From Zygaena filipendulae (lineage: Eukaryota > Arthropoda > Insecta > Lepidoptera > Zygaenidae), in NCBI GenBank assembly GCA_907165275.2, contig OU015649.1:14972001-15036000 (forward strand): a stretch of DNA of 64,000 nucleotides. The letters run 5' to 3'. A program made the translations under genes and the position numbers. Of the stretch, positions 11,518-22,600 are shown piece after piece (within the stretch, counting starts at the first letter, position 1; every line of letters starts with the position of its first letter). The notes beneath the pieces are model-generated. The model had not been told where the DNA came from, did not search any database, and saw only the letters and a list, made by a program, of their open reading frames with translations.

Positions 11518-11858
11518 ATGGACACTGATCAGCTCTCATTAGCGCCGAGCGGGGGCGCCACGGGCGGCCGGCCGCCGGGCGCCGCGCCGCGCGAACACCC
11601 GATCAATACCGCCCGAAAACACCCGAAGGCGCACGATCTGGCCCGAACGTCCCCGAAGCGACCCGAGCGCGGTCTGCACATGACAAATGTCATCGCGCTA
11701 CGTTCCTGCCAGCCTCCAGGCCCTGCTGAAAACAGTGAAATTTTAACAAAAACCCGTGCTTTTTAGTATATATTGTGTTAAATTATAGTGTCCAGTGATT
11801 GTTCTGTGCTTGCAACACGTGTGAACGGCACGCGAAAGTGGTGGTACTTGTGTTTGTT
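11518..11858 (+). promoter_or_regulatory. CpG-rich patch with possible noncoding first exon
   Basis: Bases 11530-11710 are strikingly CpG-rich (GCGGCCGGCCGCCGGGCGCC). The patch then passes into a relaxed, A-rich leader-like stretch that ends CTTGTGTTTGTT|GTGAGTATC, which fits a splice donor well (GT at about 11859). Together these look like the promoter and untranslated first exon of a plus-strand host gene whose coding exons lie beyond the window or in long introns. A frame from ATG 11518 (82 codons) crosses it but has no recognisable domain and looks compositional. Confidence 0.35.
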
Positions 11859-11860
11859 GT

Positions 11861-14734
11861 GAGTATCGTATTCTTTGAATTGTCACAGTGGGTAGTTCTA
11901 TATTGCAGATTTAGTCTAACCAATCTATATGTTGCTTGAAATCAGGCTTATTTAAACCTACTAGGGCGTTGAGCATCGGTCTATGGAAATTCATAAACAA
12001 TTTGTCAAACGGAGCGTTACATATTACTAGAAAAGTCACCCAGATTTTAAGTCATTGCTTTTGAGTTTTGGCCAGTAAGAAGTATTGAAGTCATTTTCGT
12101 AGGTAGATGTCTAAACAAATTAGATTAGTATTTATTGAATTACAAATTTTTTAAATTAGATATATACTCTGTAATGGGACTAGATATTTAAAGATTTTTA
12201 CCTGTGAAACAAAATTGCAGGGCATGTTAGTTAATGCGCATGTGCGAAGTCTCGACTGCTCTGCGTCATGTGTTTTGATATCATTTTCATCACTTAAATT
12301 CCTTGATTACACGTATTTTCTAATAAGTATTCAATGTTTTACTATACTTATTATGCTTTTGAAAATTCCTTTTATGAATTTTCTCAACTTCGTCAAACCT
12401 GTATTCTTTCGGGCGTAAGTACTTAAAAAATCTTTTAATATTTGGCATTCACGTCATTTGCACACCCACATTTTAAAAGCAGTGGTTGGTTAGTAAGTCG
12501 CTAGATGACGGGTATTTTAGCTCTTCTGCCTCACTGACCCTGCCTTTATGCCTAGAGATCTATTTACGAGGGCCTCGGTTGACCTTGGCCCACATTCTAT
12601 CAAAGCCTAGGGGCTGCGCCACATCGCGCCGACCACTCAGATAGAGTCATTCGCCAAAGAATTTCAGCTCTTAATACCGTTGTAATATGGGTGAAGTTTG
12701 TTGACGAACGGCTCAAGAAAACCGGTGTCAACGTGAATTCGGACTTCAATTCGAGCTTTAAATATTGCAAGAGTGCCATTTGTGTGAAGCTACTGCAGAT
12801 GAATCTTGTTAGAGGGGCTATGTTTGATCGTAGGCAGTGTAGGGGTTGCCCTAGTTTTTATTGCACATGTATGCATGCATACGGGTACCTACTGTCCTGT
12901 TTTCTTTAGCTGTGACCTGATGGCTTAGAAACTGCTGCGTCTCTATAGGAATGAAATACATAGTTCAATATCCATATTGATCAGTTTTCGATAATCTTGA
13001 AGTGCTATTTTGAACGTGTCTCTTACGAAATGCTACATCTTTTACGGGGCAAATTGAGATATTTTAAAATTGAATATTTACTAATTACCCACAGTACATA
13101 AAATTTTAGGGGGTCTCTGGTTTAACCTCTCGGATTTGAATGGCCGGAGATTCTTATTCCACAAAGCTGTAATTTGGAGCTCGTCAAGATTGGGGTGAAT
13201 AGGCATTTTTTTATAGACTTGGAGAACCTCCATACAATCAATGGGTGAGAGTGTGGACAAAATATCTGATCGATACTTATGACGGCTGTGAAAGAAAGAG
13301 TTCATTCTTGACAAGTTGACCTGGTCCCGGTCCTGGGTTTGCACGGGATATCCACCAAGCTTGGAGCGGAATTTATTTCTGTTCTCTATAAAAGTGTTGT
13401 TTTAATTTTTCCGTTTACAGTATTAAAGACGATTATGTTTACCTACACAACATAACCTGAAATAGCGCCAAAAGGTCGCTCAGTTTTTCCATATTTTTCG
13501 GTCCTTTCTTTATAGTCCAATTCTGGTACAAAGTTTTAGTAATAAAATAAAGGTTTATTAAGTTAATTAATGATGGATATGTGGAAAGTCATCCGTGTGT
13601 CTACAGTATAATGTATCACCACAACGAACTGTCGTGTTTAAAAGCTATTAACATCGCGATTAAAGAAATATCAAGTAGTTAGCGAATATTAGCATTTCAA
13701 ATAACGCAAATGATTGCCTTTTTGCCTCTATTTTTTTTTTCGTAAAAGCGAGTCAATAAAAATACTTGACCCCGTAAGCCCGTAATCATAGATTACGGTG
13801 ACAAACGGATGCTATCAAGTAATTTAAAATCACATGCAGACAAACAACTTTCAAACACACTTATTTACTTCTAAGCAAACGAACATTAACCTGAAGGCAG
13901 TGGTCACCAACCTGAGTGACATTTGTCCATTGTAATACGTCACGGCATAATTCCAATTGATTCGCCGGACGAGATCTGGCGACAGAGTCCACTTTTGGAC
14001 AAAGTCTCAAGGATCTTGAATCAGAGATGGATCTGAGAGAGGACGTGTCAGAAAAACGCTTTGAGCCAATAATATTATCATTGCCTAGAGTAGAAGAAAT
14101 GTAATACCTTATTTAAACAAAGTAGGATAAAAGATAGTGGTCGAAATGATAACCATAATCAGGGAATTCAGATATTCACATAGGTGAAATATCATCAACT
14201 AGTTACAAATGAGACAATGGAGCAACGTCTCGAGGTGACAAATATCTACTCACATCTTCAATTTTTGTGTTATGTACTTTCGCATGATCACAATACATTT
14301 TATCGGTGAAAGTTGTCTGTGTTTTTGTGTCTGTAATTGATATACCATTATATCGTTAAACTTATTGCTAAGAGTTATATTTTCTATTGGAAATTGTATG
14401 TTTGTCTCATATTAATATGTTAATCTTACGGCAATATTATATCTAATGTATTTTTAGATTTATATTGTTGTTATTGCACAACAAAAGCTATTTAAATATG
14501 CATTTTAACCGTTGTTTTAAAGTGATTCGATTTTTGGGTCGAGCATCTCAGTTAGAAAGTAACATTGACAACTGTTGTGCATTTTGAACTATGAAAATTT
14601 TCAGATTTAATGTCTTAATAATATTATCTACTTACTACACGGGAATTTAGCATTAAAAGTGATTTTCATTTCCATGGTTCTCCCTAATTAACTGGGTTGT
14701 AGATTTCAACGATATTTAAAAACTTCTCTGCCCT
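11861..14734. other. Unassigned region
   Basis: No recognised gene. Frames at 12691-12909 (plus, no ATG start) and 13081-13344 (minus, 87 codons) contain no motif I know. The second is followed by GC-poor DNA and may be a worn TE fragment. Text at about 12535-12680 is GC-richer, possibly a LINE remnant. Confidence 0.4.
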
Positions 14735-14852
14735 CTTAGCCAAGTTGACAATTTACCTCACGCTAAACCGTAAAATGAAAAGTTCAGTTTAGAGCGATTC
14801 CGTTCCTTTTCTACGCGTTAGTTACCGATTGTAGATTGTCAACTTGGCTAAA
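14735..14852. mobile_element. Small MITE with TTAGCCAAGTTGACAAT ends
   Basis: TTAGCCAAGTTGACAAT at the left is matched by its exact reverse complement at 14836-14852. The whole element is about 118 bp with no coding capacity. A single related end (GATTGTCAACTTGGTTAAAG) appears at about 44313, so the family occurs at least twice. Confidence 0.7.
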
Positions 14853-14990
14853 GGGGCTTTTTGGTCTCCAATGTGTGTGTTATTGTTGATATTTTTTTTT
14901 ATTTCATTGTTATTTACTTACTTATTCACAAACTGAAACAAAAAAGCGGCCTTTTTGTTTTAATCTTAGTTCTCTCATCTTAGGTTTTAA

Positions 14991-15323
14991 TAATGGGCAT
15001 GTTGACTAATTTTTATTTTTTAGTCCGTCTTGTAGATTATTAAAAAATATTGGACACGTATTTGTTCTTTTTTTACGTAATCAAAAAATAACGGCGATAT
15101 ATTGAGTTGAAATTTCGCGTGACGTCACTATTCTGACAGTTTGTATGGCGGTTTTAGCGGTTAGTGACGTCACGACCCCCTCACCCTAAACTTTAATGCG
15201 CTTTATCTCTGTATATTTTAATTTATTTGAAAAAGCAAAAAATACGTGTCTATTGTTTTTTTATTTTCTAACTGACGGACTAATTAGAATTTTGATTTTC
15301 AAAAGTAGTCCACATGCCCATTA
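14991..15323. mobile_element. CRE-bearing MITE, TAATGGGCATG terminal type, reference copy
   Basis: Ends TAATGGGCATGTTGACTA / TAGTCCACATGCCCATTA bound about 333 bp. Each half reads inward AGTCCGTC, then the 'ACACGTATTTTTT' block, then TGACGTCA. The two perfect TGACGTCA sites are at 15120-15127 and 15165-15172, 45 bp apart. No protein is encoded. It is closest to the copies at 30892, 45953 and 58644. Confidence 0.88.
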
Positions 15324-15438
15324 TAATTGTAGGTATATCTATGTTATCTATTTATATGATGACTGTTGACTTGTTGTGTTCCCGCACGCGCCAGCGCGGC
15401 GCGCGGGCCGCGGGGGCATGCGGCGGCTTCGCTGAGGC

Positions 15439-15504
15439 ATGAGCGTGGCGCGCGCGCCCGAGCCCCGCGACCCACCGCGCCACCACCGCTCACACCGCCA
15501 CCAG
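15439..15504 (+). CDS. Possible short first coding exon in a GC-rich island
   Basis: Inside a very GC-rich stretch (15385-15504), an ATG at 15439 opens 22 codons rich in Arg, His and Pro, ending exactly at CACCAG|GTAAAC, a good splice donor in phase 0. The patch is isolated in AT-rich DNA, as promoter-proximal exons often are in Lepidoptera. No downstream exon can be linked to it and no domain is visible. It could equally be an untranslated exon or a chance GC-rich fragment. Confidence 0.25.
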
Positions 15505-15944
15505 GTAAACAACCTTCCACCATTCACCGTCAAATATATAGAGTGTCCCGTAAATCGACGTCAAGCCAGAACCGGGTGATAGGCTAAGTCATAACTTTAT
15601 AGAAAAACGTAAAAAAAATATCTTTAAAAGTTATAAAAATTATAAAAATTCACACCTTGCGGCCGGTTCTTTAACTCCTGTTGCTACAAACCTTAACTTT
15701 TTTCAATTTAAGTTTTTGCCAATGAAGTTTCCCCCCCCTAGTCTGCCAGTGAATATAAACACTATTATTAAGTACCTAAAGAAGCGACACTCTCCGCCTC
15801 CCCGCCAACTTTGTGCTTATCCACGTCCCAGGATAACAATAATAATACTTATATATAAAACATTTATTCCTAGTCACAATGATTAAAACTACTTATACAG
15901 AGTTTAACCGCCGCACATTAATGTTAATTAGCATTTGACTAATT
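15505..15944. other. Unassigned region
   Basis: No gene recognised. At 15905-15944 there is a partial copy of the end of the palindromic element that follows (ACCGCCGCAC, then AATGTTAATTAGCATTTGAC). Confidence 0.4.
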
Positions 15945-16186
15945 AACCGCCGCACTCAGAGTCGACTTTAATGATTACTTCGTTAAGTATAGATTTTTAA
16001 AACAAAACTGCCGCGATCAGACAAGTTTAATAAATTAATGTTAATTGGCATTTAACTAATTAAGTTACATCTCATTAAATGCCAATTAAAATTAATTTAC
16101 TGAGCGTCTCTGATTGCGGCAGTTTTGTCTTAAAACTCTATACTTAACTAAGTAATCATTAAAGTCGACTCTGAGTGCGGCCGTAA
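15945..16186. mobile_element. Near-complete palindrome (fold-back MITE), copy 1
   Basis: The left arm starts CCGCCGCACTCAGAGTCGAC and the right arm ends GTCGACTCTGAGTGCGGCCG. The arms pair almost throughout, meeting around 16062-16075, so the whole 240 bp folds into one hairpin. Interior landmarks (TTAATTGGCATTTAACTAAT / ATTAAATGCCAATTAA) also pair. A second copy is at 52141-52379 and a half copy at 61652-61705. It is non-coding. Confidence 0.85.
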
Positions 16187-17018
16187 GACACTTACTTATC
16201 TAGTAGGTACACGTATTCCGAATGTAGCGAAAAGTCAAAGTGGGAGAGCGGAATCCGTGCTAGGATATCCCGTGATACGGATCCCGGATGCGCATCCTCT
16301 GCGACTCTATGGGATTCGGTGGGCAACGCTACTACTATAGACAAGTAAGAGCCAGCACTCAGAGAGCCGTAATAATCATTTAAAAAAAATCCCGCAAACA
16401 AGTGGTTGTTGACTTTTGTGTCCACGATACATGGACCTACGAAAACTACAAATCATTTTAAAAGCAATTTTTTGCTACAAATAAATATTCTAACTTTGCC
16501 AGTCGACTTTAGTCCTTAAAAGTTAAAACGTTTTACTTTTCGCGCAGAACATTATCCGAAATTGTTTGCTTTTGAAAGTTAATTGAAAATAAGTAATAAA
16601 AATTTTACGGCACCAAATTGCGTTATCGAATTCTATTGGACAGTCTATATTTTAGATTTTGCAAGACGCTCTAAAAATGGTGGTGAATGTGTATAATATT
16701 TGCACTATGGCATCACTGAGCTACTTTTTGATAATTGGATACTTTGATACTTACCTACACGGCTGGGTTTCAACAAAAACGTCCGATTTTACTATCCGTA
16801 CGTAGGTACCAACTAACACGACGCAATATTGTAAAAATCTATGTTTGGGATATTATTTGTGATATCAAGACCCTCTGAAACATATTTATTACTAGCTGTA
16901 CCCCGCGATTTCACCCGCGCGAAAGGTTTTTTATATACAACAACTTTTTTTTTCGACATCCGATTTGAATGAAACAAATAAGCCTATAGTACGGGAGATA
17001 TCGATGCTAATTCGGGAG
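16187..17018. other. Unassigned region with one open frame
   Basis: A minus frame of 77 codons (16192-16425) shows no domain that I recognise; it may be decayed TE sequence. A RepA end fragment (CTAGCTGTACCCCGCGATTT) lies at 16893-16925. Confidence 0.35.
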
Positions 17019-17449
17019 TCACTCGAGCGTCGTTGGGACCTATTGGGTTTTGAAGATTAGGAGATATAAACAAAATAAGGTTATATGATATTTTTTCATT
17101 CAGCGGTGGGTTTAGCTTCTACAGACTTTCAAAAATGTAAAAAAAAATAGTAAAATGGAAATACTCGAGCGCGTCAGATATTGTAGTTTAGATACTCCAA
17201 GGTGTCTCTGATATCGAAAATATATTCATCTGCCGATTTGCGTGGTGGGGGTGGCCATCCGGAAGTGGAGAAAATGAAAAAAAAAAAACATTTACTCCAG
17301 CGCGTCAGATATTCAAAGGGGATGTTAAGTGAGCCCTAAAAATGCTCCCCTTCGAAAATCTGCCAATTTGGAGGTGACGCAAGGTAGTAGCGAATTTTTG
17401 AAAATGCAAAAAAAAATCTCAATTTTGAAATACTCGAGCGTGTCAGATT
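17019..17449 (+). repeat. Forward array of ~135-bp units with conserved core
   Basis: Four units start at about 17019 (worn), 17161, 17292 and 17430, spaced 142, 131 and 138 bp. Each opens with a version of ATACTCGAGCGCGTCAGAT. About 65 bp later a second core, ATCTGCCGATTTG-like, appears (17228, 17357, 17494), sometimes followed by GAGGTGACG, and most units end in a run of A. The spacers between cores are strongly diverged, so the cores are conserved beyond what the age of the array would suggest. Confidence 0.7.
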
Positions 17450-18046
17450 ATTTTACAGAAGGTTCAGCTTGCAGTCCACGTTATGTTGGCTTAAAATCTG
17501 ACAATAATTTTGAGGGATATTATTAATCTGACTGCTAGAAACAAAAATTATGATTTATTTTTAATTTATTTTTATTTCTGACGTAAGTTTAATAACTTTA
17601 TGAGCTATTTCTTGTTCACAAAAAACACACTTTATATTTCTATGAAATATGTAAAAGCTCACAAAATATTATTCACAAAACTAACTTTAAAGCACAAACA
17701 AGCCAGAGCGTTTTACATATAATAACATGAACGCGTTGTTTTGTGATGAGCTTTATTATATAATATAAAAGTGAAAGGTTATAGGTGAACCTATAGTTTG
17801 ATGTAATACTTACCTTAACTTATTTTAATATGTATTTTAACCGACCAAAAAAAGTTATAATTTGACCCGTTTAGCGCCGTGGTATACTGTGATGACGTTA
17901 TGGCGACGGAAAGTAGTGTGAGGACGGTGCGAGAGAGTGAGAGATAGAGAAAAAGTAAAAGGGAAAGAAAGACAGAGATATGAATAGGTACATGTTTCAC
18001 TGCAGCTGCTCGTTCGATTCGAAGACGATTTTTGTTTCTTCGGCTT
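17450..18046. other. Spacer between the inverted arrays
   Basis: AT-rich, without recognised genes. It holds partial versions of the second core (AAAATCTGACAATAATTTTG at 17493) and an R/Y-biased stretch at 17925-17980 (GAGAGAGTGAGAGATAGAG). Confidence 0.5.
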
Positions 18047-18407
18047 ATGAAAATCGGCAGATTATATTTTTCCCGCTATCCTTGAGTTATTTACTTTAAA
18101 ATAAAAAATAAATCAACTGCGCTCGAGAATGTCGAAGTTGCGTTTTTTTTTTGCAAGTTTGTGATCCTCTAACTCCCTTACGTCACGTTCAAATGGTCAG
18201 ATTATTCATATACATACTTCTCACTATGTAATTAACCCACCATATCTTAATCTGACGCGCTCGAGTATTTCGAGTTATCGATTTTTTTTTACTAATCTGA
18301 TCGGTTATTCTAGACGCACCCACCAGTGTAGAGGGCCTATATTTGGTGGAGGTACTCAACATGGTGCAAGGTACCCCCCTTATGTTCATCTGACGCGCTT
18401 TAGCTAA
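18047..18407 (-). repeat. Inverted array of the same ~135-bp units
   Basis: Reverse-complement cores start at 18112 (worn), 18250 and 18388, spaced exactly 138 bp. The second core also appears inverted (CAAATGGTCAGATTATTC at 18190, AAATCGGCAGATTATAT at 18050), next to poly-T runs that match the poly-A of the forward units. Together with 17019-17449 the array forms a head-to-head structure around about 600 bp of spacer. Confidence 0.7.
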
Positions 18408-18472
18408 TCCACAAATCCCCTCTTGGCGGTCCGTACTACTAATATGTAGCTCCAGCCTAAGCTTAATCTACT

Positions 18473-18547
18473 TGTGAAAACCGCATGACACTCCGTTCAG
18501 TAGATTCGGAGATTATCGCGAACATACATACAGACAGACAGACAGAA
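18473..18547 (+). repeat. RepB tail
   Basis: GTGAAAACCGCATGACACTC, CCGTTCAGTAGATTCGGAG, then (ACAG)n. It is the same family as 5861-5935. It lies just upstream of the BEL/Pao insertion. Confidence 0.6.
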
Positions 18548-18659
18548 AATAATTTTAAAAATATTTTTTTGTGGTTACTCTTCTTTTATCGAATATTCAA
18601 TGTACAGAATCGTGGATTCTACTTACACTTTTATTATAATAAGTATAGATATTGGAAAG

Positions 18660-18885
18660 TGTTTAGGTAGGTAGAAAAAAGAAAAAAAAAATCTTAAATT
18701 TCTACATCGCGCTTACGAGTTTTGCCAAGTAAAGTATAAGTATCTGAGAAATGTATTTTTGTCAATAACTGTTTTAAGGTCAATAAACTCCTTTATTCAA
18801 TTAAAAGGTTTTATTTACTAGACCAGTTCACCAGTTCATTGGAATTTGAGTTAATTTCAATACTCCGCGAGCACCAGCGTGTACA
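18660..18885 (+). repeat. 5' LTR of the BEL/Pao element
   Basis: Begins TGTTTAGGTAGG and ends CACCAGCGTGTACA (TG...CA ends). AATAAA at 18782-18787 is the likely poly-A signal, and TATAAG at about 18735 could serve as a weak TATA box. It matches the 3' LTR over its whole length, including the A10 run. Confidence 0.93.
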
Positions 18886-18903
18886 TGGTCCTTGCGAGTC
18901 GGG
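18886..18903 (+). other. Primer-binding-site candidate
   Basis: TGGTCCTTGCGAGTCGGG starts directly after the 5' LTR, as a site complementary to a tRNA 3' end (…CCA) should. I cannot name the tRNA from memory with confidence. Confidence 0.5.
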
Positions 18904-19641
18904 TAATCAGTGCAGTTTGAGTTCGCGAAGTGGTTGCGGAGTTGGAGGTGAGCCGATTGTGGGGATTTAGCATCAGTACAGTGGTCAAAGGCGACCACAC
19001 CCCCCGCCCCGCCCCGCCCCCGAAGCAGTCTGCAGTGGAGCGAGTTCAGGGAAGACAGCAGCTGTCGACAGTGGTGTCGGACGGCAAGCAGTCATCAGGA
19101 GAGGTCAGCTGCGGCAGGAGTGGGTGGCGATAGGAAGTGTGTGTGCTGAAATATTGTGAGTACTCTTAAAATAATAATTCTAATTGCCCCTGCGAGAAGA
19201 ATTTCCAAACGAATTTGAACCCAAGTGAGGTAGTGATTAATGAACAAAATACAGTGTAGTTTAAGTTATAGTTTAAGTTAGTGTAGTTGCTTTAGTATAG
19301 TTAGTTTAATTTAACATAGTAATAGAACTTAGAAAAAACGAGTTTAGTATAGGACTTAGAATAATTTTAACAATTTTGTTGATACGGGGAACCTATGCCC
19401 AAATTTTCAATTAGGAGCAAAAAGTTGCAAACACTTAGAAAATTTCAGAAGGTTCAACGTTAGATATTTATAGCACTTGTAATTTTTTTCAAATAAGTTA
19501 ATTAAAATATAAGATCCTTGGTTGTGGTTATTATTATAGTTTATAGATAAGTTGTAAACCGTTAAGTATAAGTATTAATAGATTTTATTTATCGTTATAA
19601 TCTTTGTATTATATTCGTAAGGTACAGTAGTCGTGTTTAAT
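18904..19641 (+). other. BEL/Pao 5' leader
   Basis: Untranslated region of about 740 bp. The first 230 bp are GC-rich (CCCGCCCCGCCCCCGAAGCAG); the remainder is AT-rich. A frame at 18930-19133 lacks an ATG and is not taken as a gene. TTGTGAGTAC at about 19155 resembles a splice donor, but splicing is not otherwise supported. Confidence 0.6.
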
Positions 19642-22600
19642 ATGGAATCTTTGATTAATTTTCAAGAGGATATAAGCCTACGAATCTCTAAGGCAAAAAC
19701 GAACTTTAAAAAATCTCCAAAAGATAGAATCACGAAAGAATATGTAGAAGGTAGGTTAGATTCGTTGGAAAGTTTGTGGTCTGACTTTAGATCGGGGCAT
19801 AAGGAGCTCATGCAAACGGTAGAGCCCAAGTTATTGAAGAAAGAGAAATATGTAACAGAAGAGTTATATGAGACAACTGAGGATGTTTACATGGAATACA
19901 AATGCGAATTAAAAACTTTATTGACAACTTTTATTAGTTCAGATGCGCATCAGGGTACCGCCTCTCGACATGATGCAAGTGCTAAGTCTAGCCACGTCAA
20001 GCTACCAAAAATTAGCATACCTATATTTTCCGGAAAGTACACTGAGTGGACCACGTTTAGAGATCTGTTTGTTTCCATGATACATGGTAACGAGTCCCTA
20101 GACAACGTGCAAAAATTACATTATTTAAAAGGTTTCTTGGCGGGGGAGGCAGAGCAGTTGCTGAGACATATACCTATAACAGAGACAAACTACGAGCGTT
20201 GTTGGACATTATTAGAGGAGCGGTACAATAACAAAAAATTTATGTCAAACTGCATTCTTAAAAGATTTCTTGGACAGAGAACTGCCACGTCTGAATCGGC
20301 TAGCTTCTTGAAAGATCTTATGGATACATCCTCAGATTGTTTAAGCGCGTTATCTAATTTAGGTATAGATATAAGCTCTTGGGATATAATTGTCATACAT
20401 ATTTTATCATTAAAGTTAGATCCCGAATCCCGAAAACAGTGGGAGTTAAGTGTGACGTCTAATACTACGTCAGACACTTTGCCAACATTTACACAGTTTA
20501 AGGAATTTTTAACAAGTAGGTATCGAGCGCTGGAGTTTATAGAGCCAAGAGTTATAAATAGGTCATTTAACAGGTCAGCACAAGGTACTAACGATCACCA
20601 TAAACCTAAGGTATTACATGTGAGCAATATGAACAAGATGTTGTGTGAATTTTGTGGAGAAGATCATAAATTATGCTTTTGTAAAAAGTTTGCGAATGAA
20701 GACTATTCTAAGAGACGTGAATTTGTCACTGAAAATCGTATTTGTTTTAACTGTCTGGGGAGTAATCATTCGGTGAGATTTTGTCAGAAAGCCACTAGCT
20801 GTCGTGTGTGTAGAGGGCGACATCATTCGTTGCTACATCCAGGGGTCGAATCAGCCTCGTCGGCTCACAATAGACAAATAGAACACGCAGTAGAGTCCCC
20901 AGTTGCAGCGGGTTCAGTGGAAGCAACTGATAGCGGAGATGACGAAGTTCCACCAATAATCTCTTGTTTCTCAAAGGGTGAAGTGAGAGGTCAAGTCTTG
21001 TTGGCCACCGCCTTAATTAAGGCCGAGTCGAGATCAGGGGAGTATCAAATAATAAGAGCGCTGTTAGACCAAGGCTCTCAAGCCTCCTTTGTAACTGAAG
21101 CGACGATTCAAAGATTGGGTTTGAAAAGGGTGCCAGTAAATAGTGTTATAACCGGTTTAGGCGGGGAGCAAAGTTCAATGGTATCGAAGCACATGGCGAG
21201 AGTGAAGGTACAATCGGTAATCGATCCAAGCTTTGAATTAGAAATATGGGCATACGTTTTAAAGAAGATCACGACTTATCTTCCAACAGAAAGGGTGATA
21301 ATTCCGGACTGGGTTCGTAATGAACAAATTCAATTGGCAGATCCTAACTTTCACACGCCTAATAAAATTGATATTTTATTAGGAGCAGCCGTCTACAGTC
21401 AGGTGTTGCAAGAAGGATTGAAGCGAAGATCATCGGTAGGTCTGGTAGCGCAAAGCACGTCATTAGGATGGATAATATCCGGTCCAACGAATTCAGCGGG
21501 TACGGGTACGATAGCAGCGCTGCACACTCAGGTCCAGGACGATGAATTATTAAAACGATTTTGGGAATTAGAAGATCATTTATTTAATAAAACTAAAATG
21601 TTTACAGAGGAAGAGCAAAGGTGTGAAAAATTCTTTGCCGCGACGACACGTAGAGACAAAACAGGGAGGTATGTAGTTAAATTACCCTTTCGGGACCAAA
21701 ATCCACTCTGCAAAGGCGGCAACTCACGAGAAGTAGCTGTAAGAAGATTTAAATCGTTAGAAAGAAAATTAAGTAAAGATAAAGAGCTTAAGGCTAGATA
21801 TGCTAAGGTAATAAATGAGTACTTACAACTAGATTACATGGCGATTATTCCGGAACCCGATTTGAAAAAAGGTGAAGCGGTGTATTTGCCACACCATGCA
21901 GTCATAAGAGAAGATAAGTCCACCACAAAACTTCGTGTAGTGTTCGATGCGTCCTGCAAAAATGAAAACGGAGTATCATTGAATGACACGTTAATGGTCG
22001 GTCCTACACTACAACCAGAATTGCGACATCTTATCATGCAGTGGAGACGTCATCCTATTTGCCTATGTGCAGATATAGTAAAGATGTACCGCATGATCCG
22101 AATGGATGAAGAGGATACCGAATTTCAGCGGATTGTATGGAGGAACAATCCAGAAGATGATATATGCGACTACAAATTGTTAACCGTCACTTTCGGCACA
22201 GCTTCGGCACCATACTTGGCAGTAAAGGCGTTAATGCAGTTAGCGGAAGACGAGAAGTATAGGTACCCAACAGCAGCAAGATGCGTCAGCACAGACTACT
22301 ATATGGACGATCTGATGGCAGGATGCGAATCCCTAGAGGAGGGAGTTCAACTGTATCAGGAAATGAACGAACTCCTCCTAAAAGGAGGGTTCCAGATGCA
22401 AAAGTGGACAAGTAACAACGAAGAGCTGCTGCAAAGGATAAATTATGAAAAAGCCAGTGGTGAGAAACAAGAAGAAAGCAAAGAGAACCTGGAAATAAAA
22501 ACAGACAATATAGTTAAAATTTTAGGACTTACCTGGCATCGAAGAGAAGATATATTTCAGTACTCGGTGTCGCTGCCACCAATCTCCAAACCTGTAACAA

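Noticed and set aside
17019..18407. CRISPR-like regular spacing
   Set aside because: The genome is eukaryotic, units are about 135 bp, cores are palindrome-poor and spacing varies by several bases. It is a diverged tandem repeat.
18930..19133. 67-codon frame in the BEL/Pao leader
   Set aside because: It starts at GTG, is shaped by the GC-rich leader composition, and has no recognisable domain.
19633..19641. Upstream start of Gag-Pol at a GTG
   Set aside because: A eukaryotic retroelement should start at ATG; the ATG at 19642 is the first in frame and removes only three residues.
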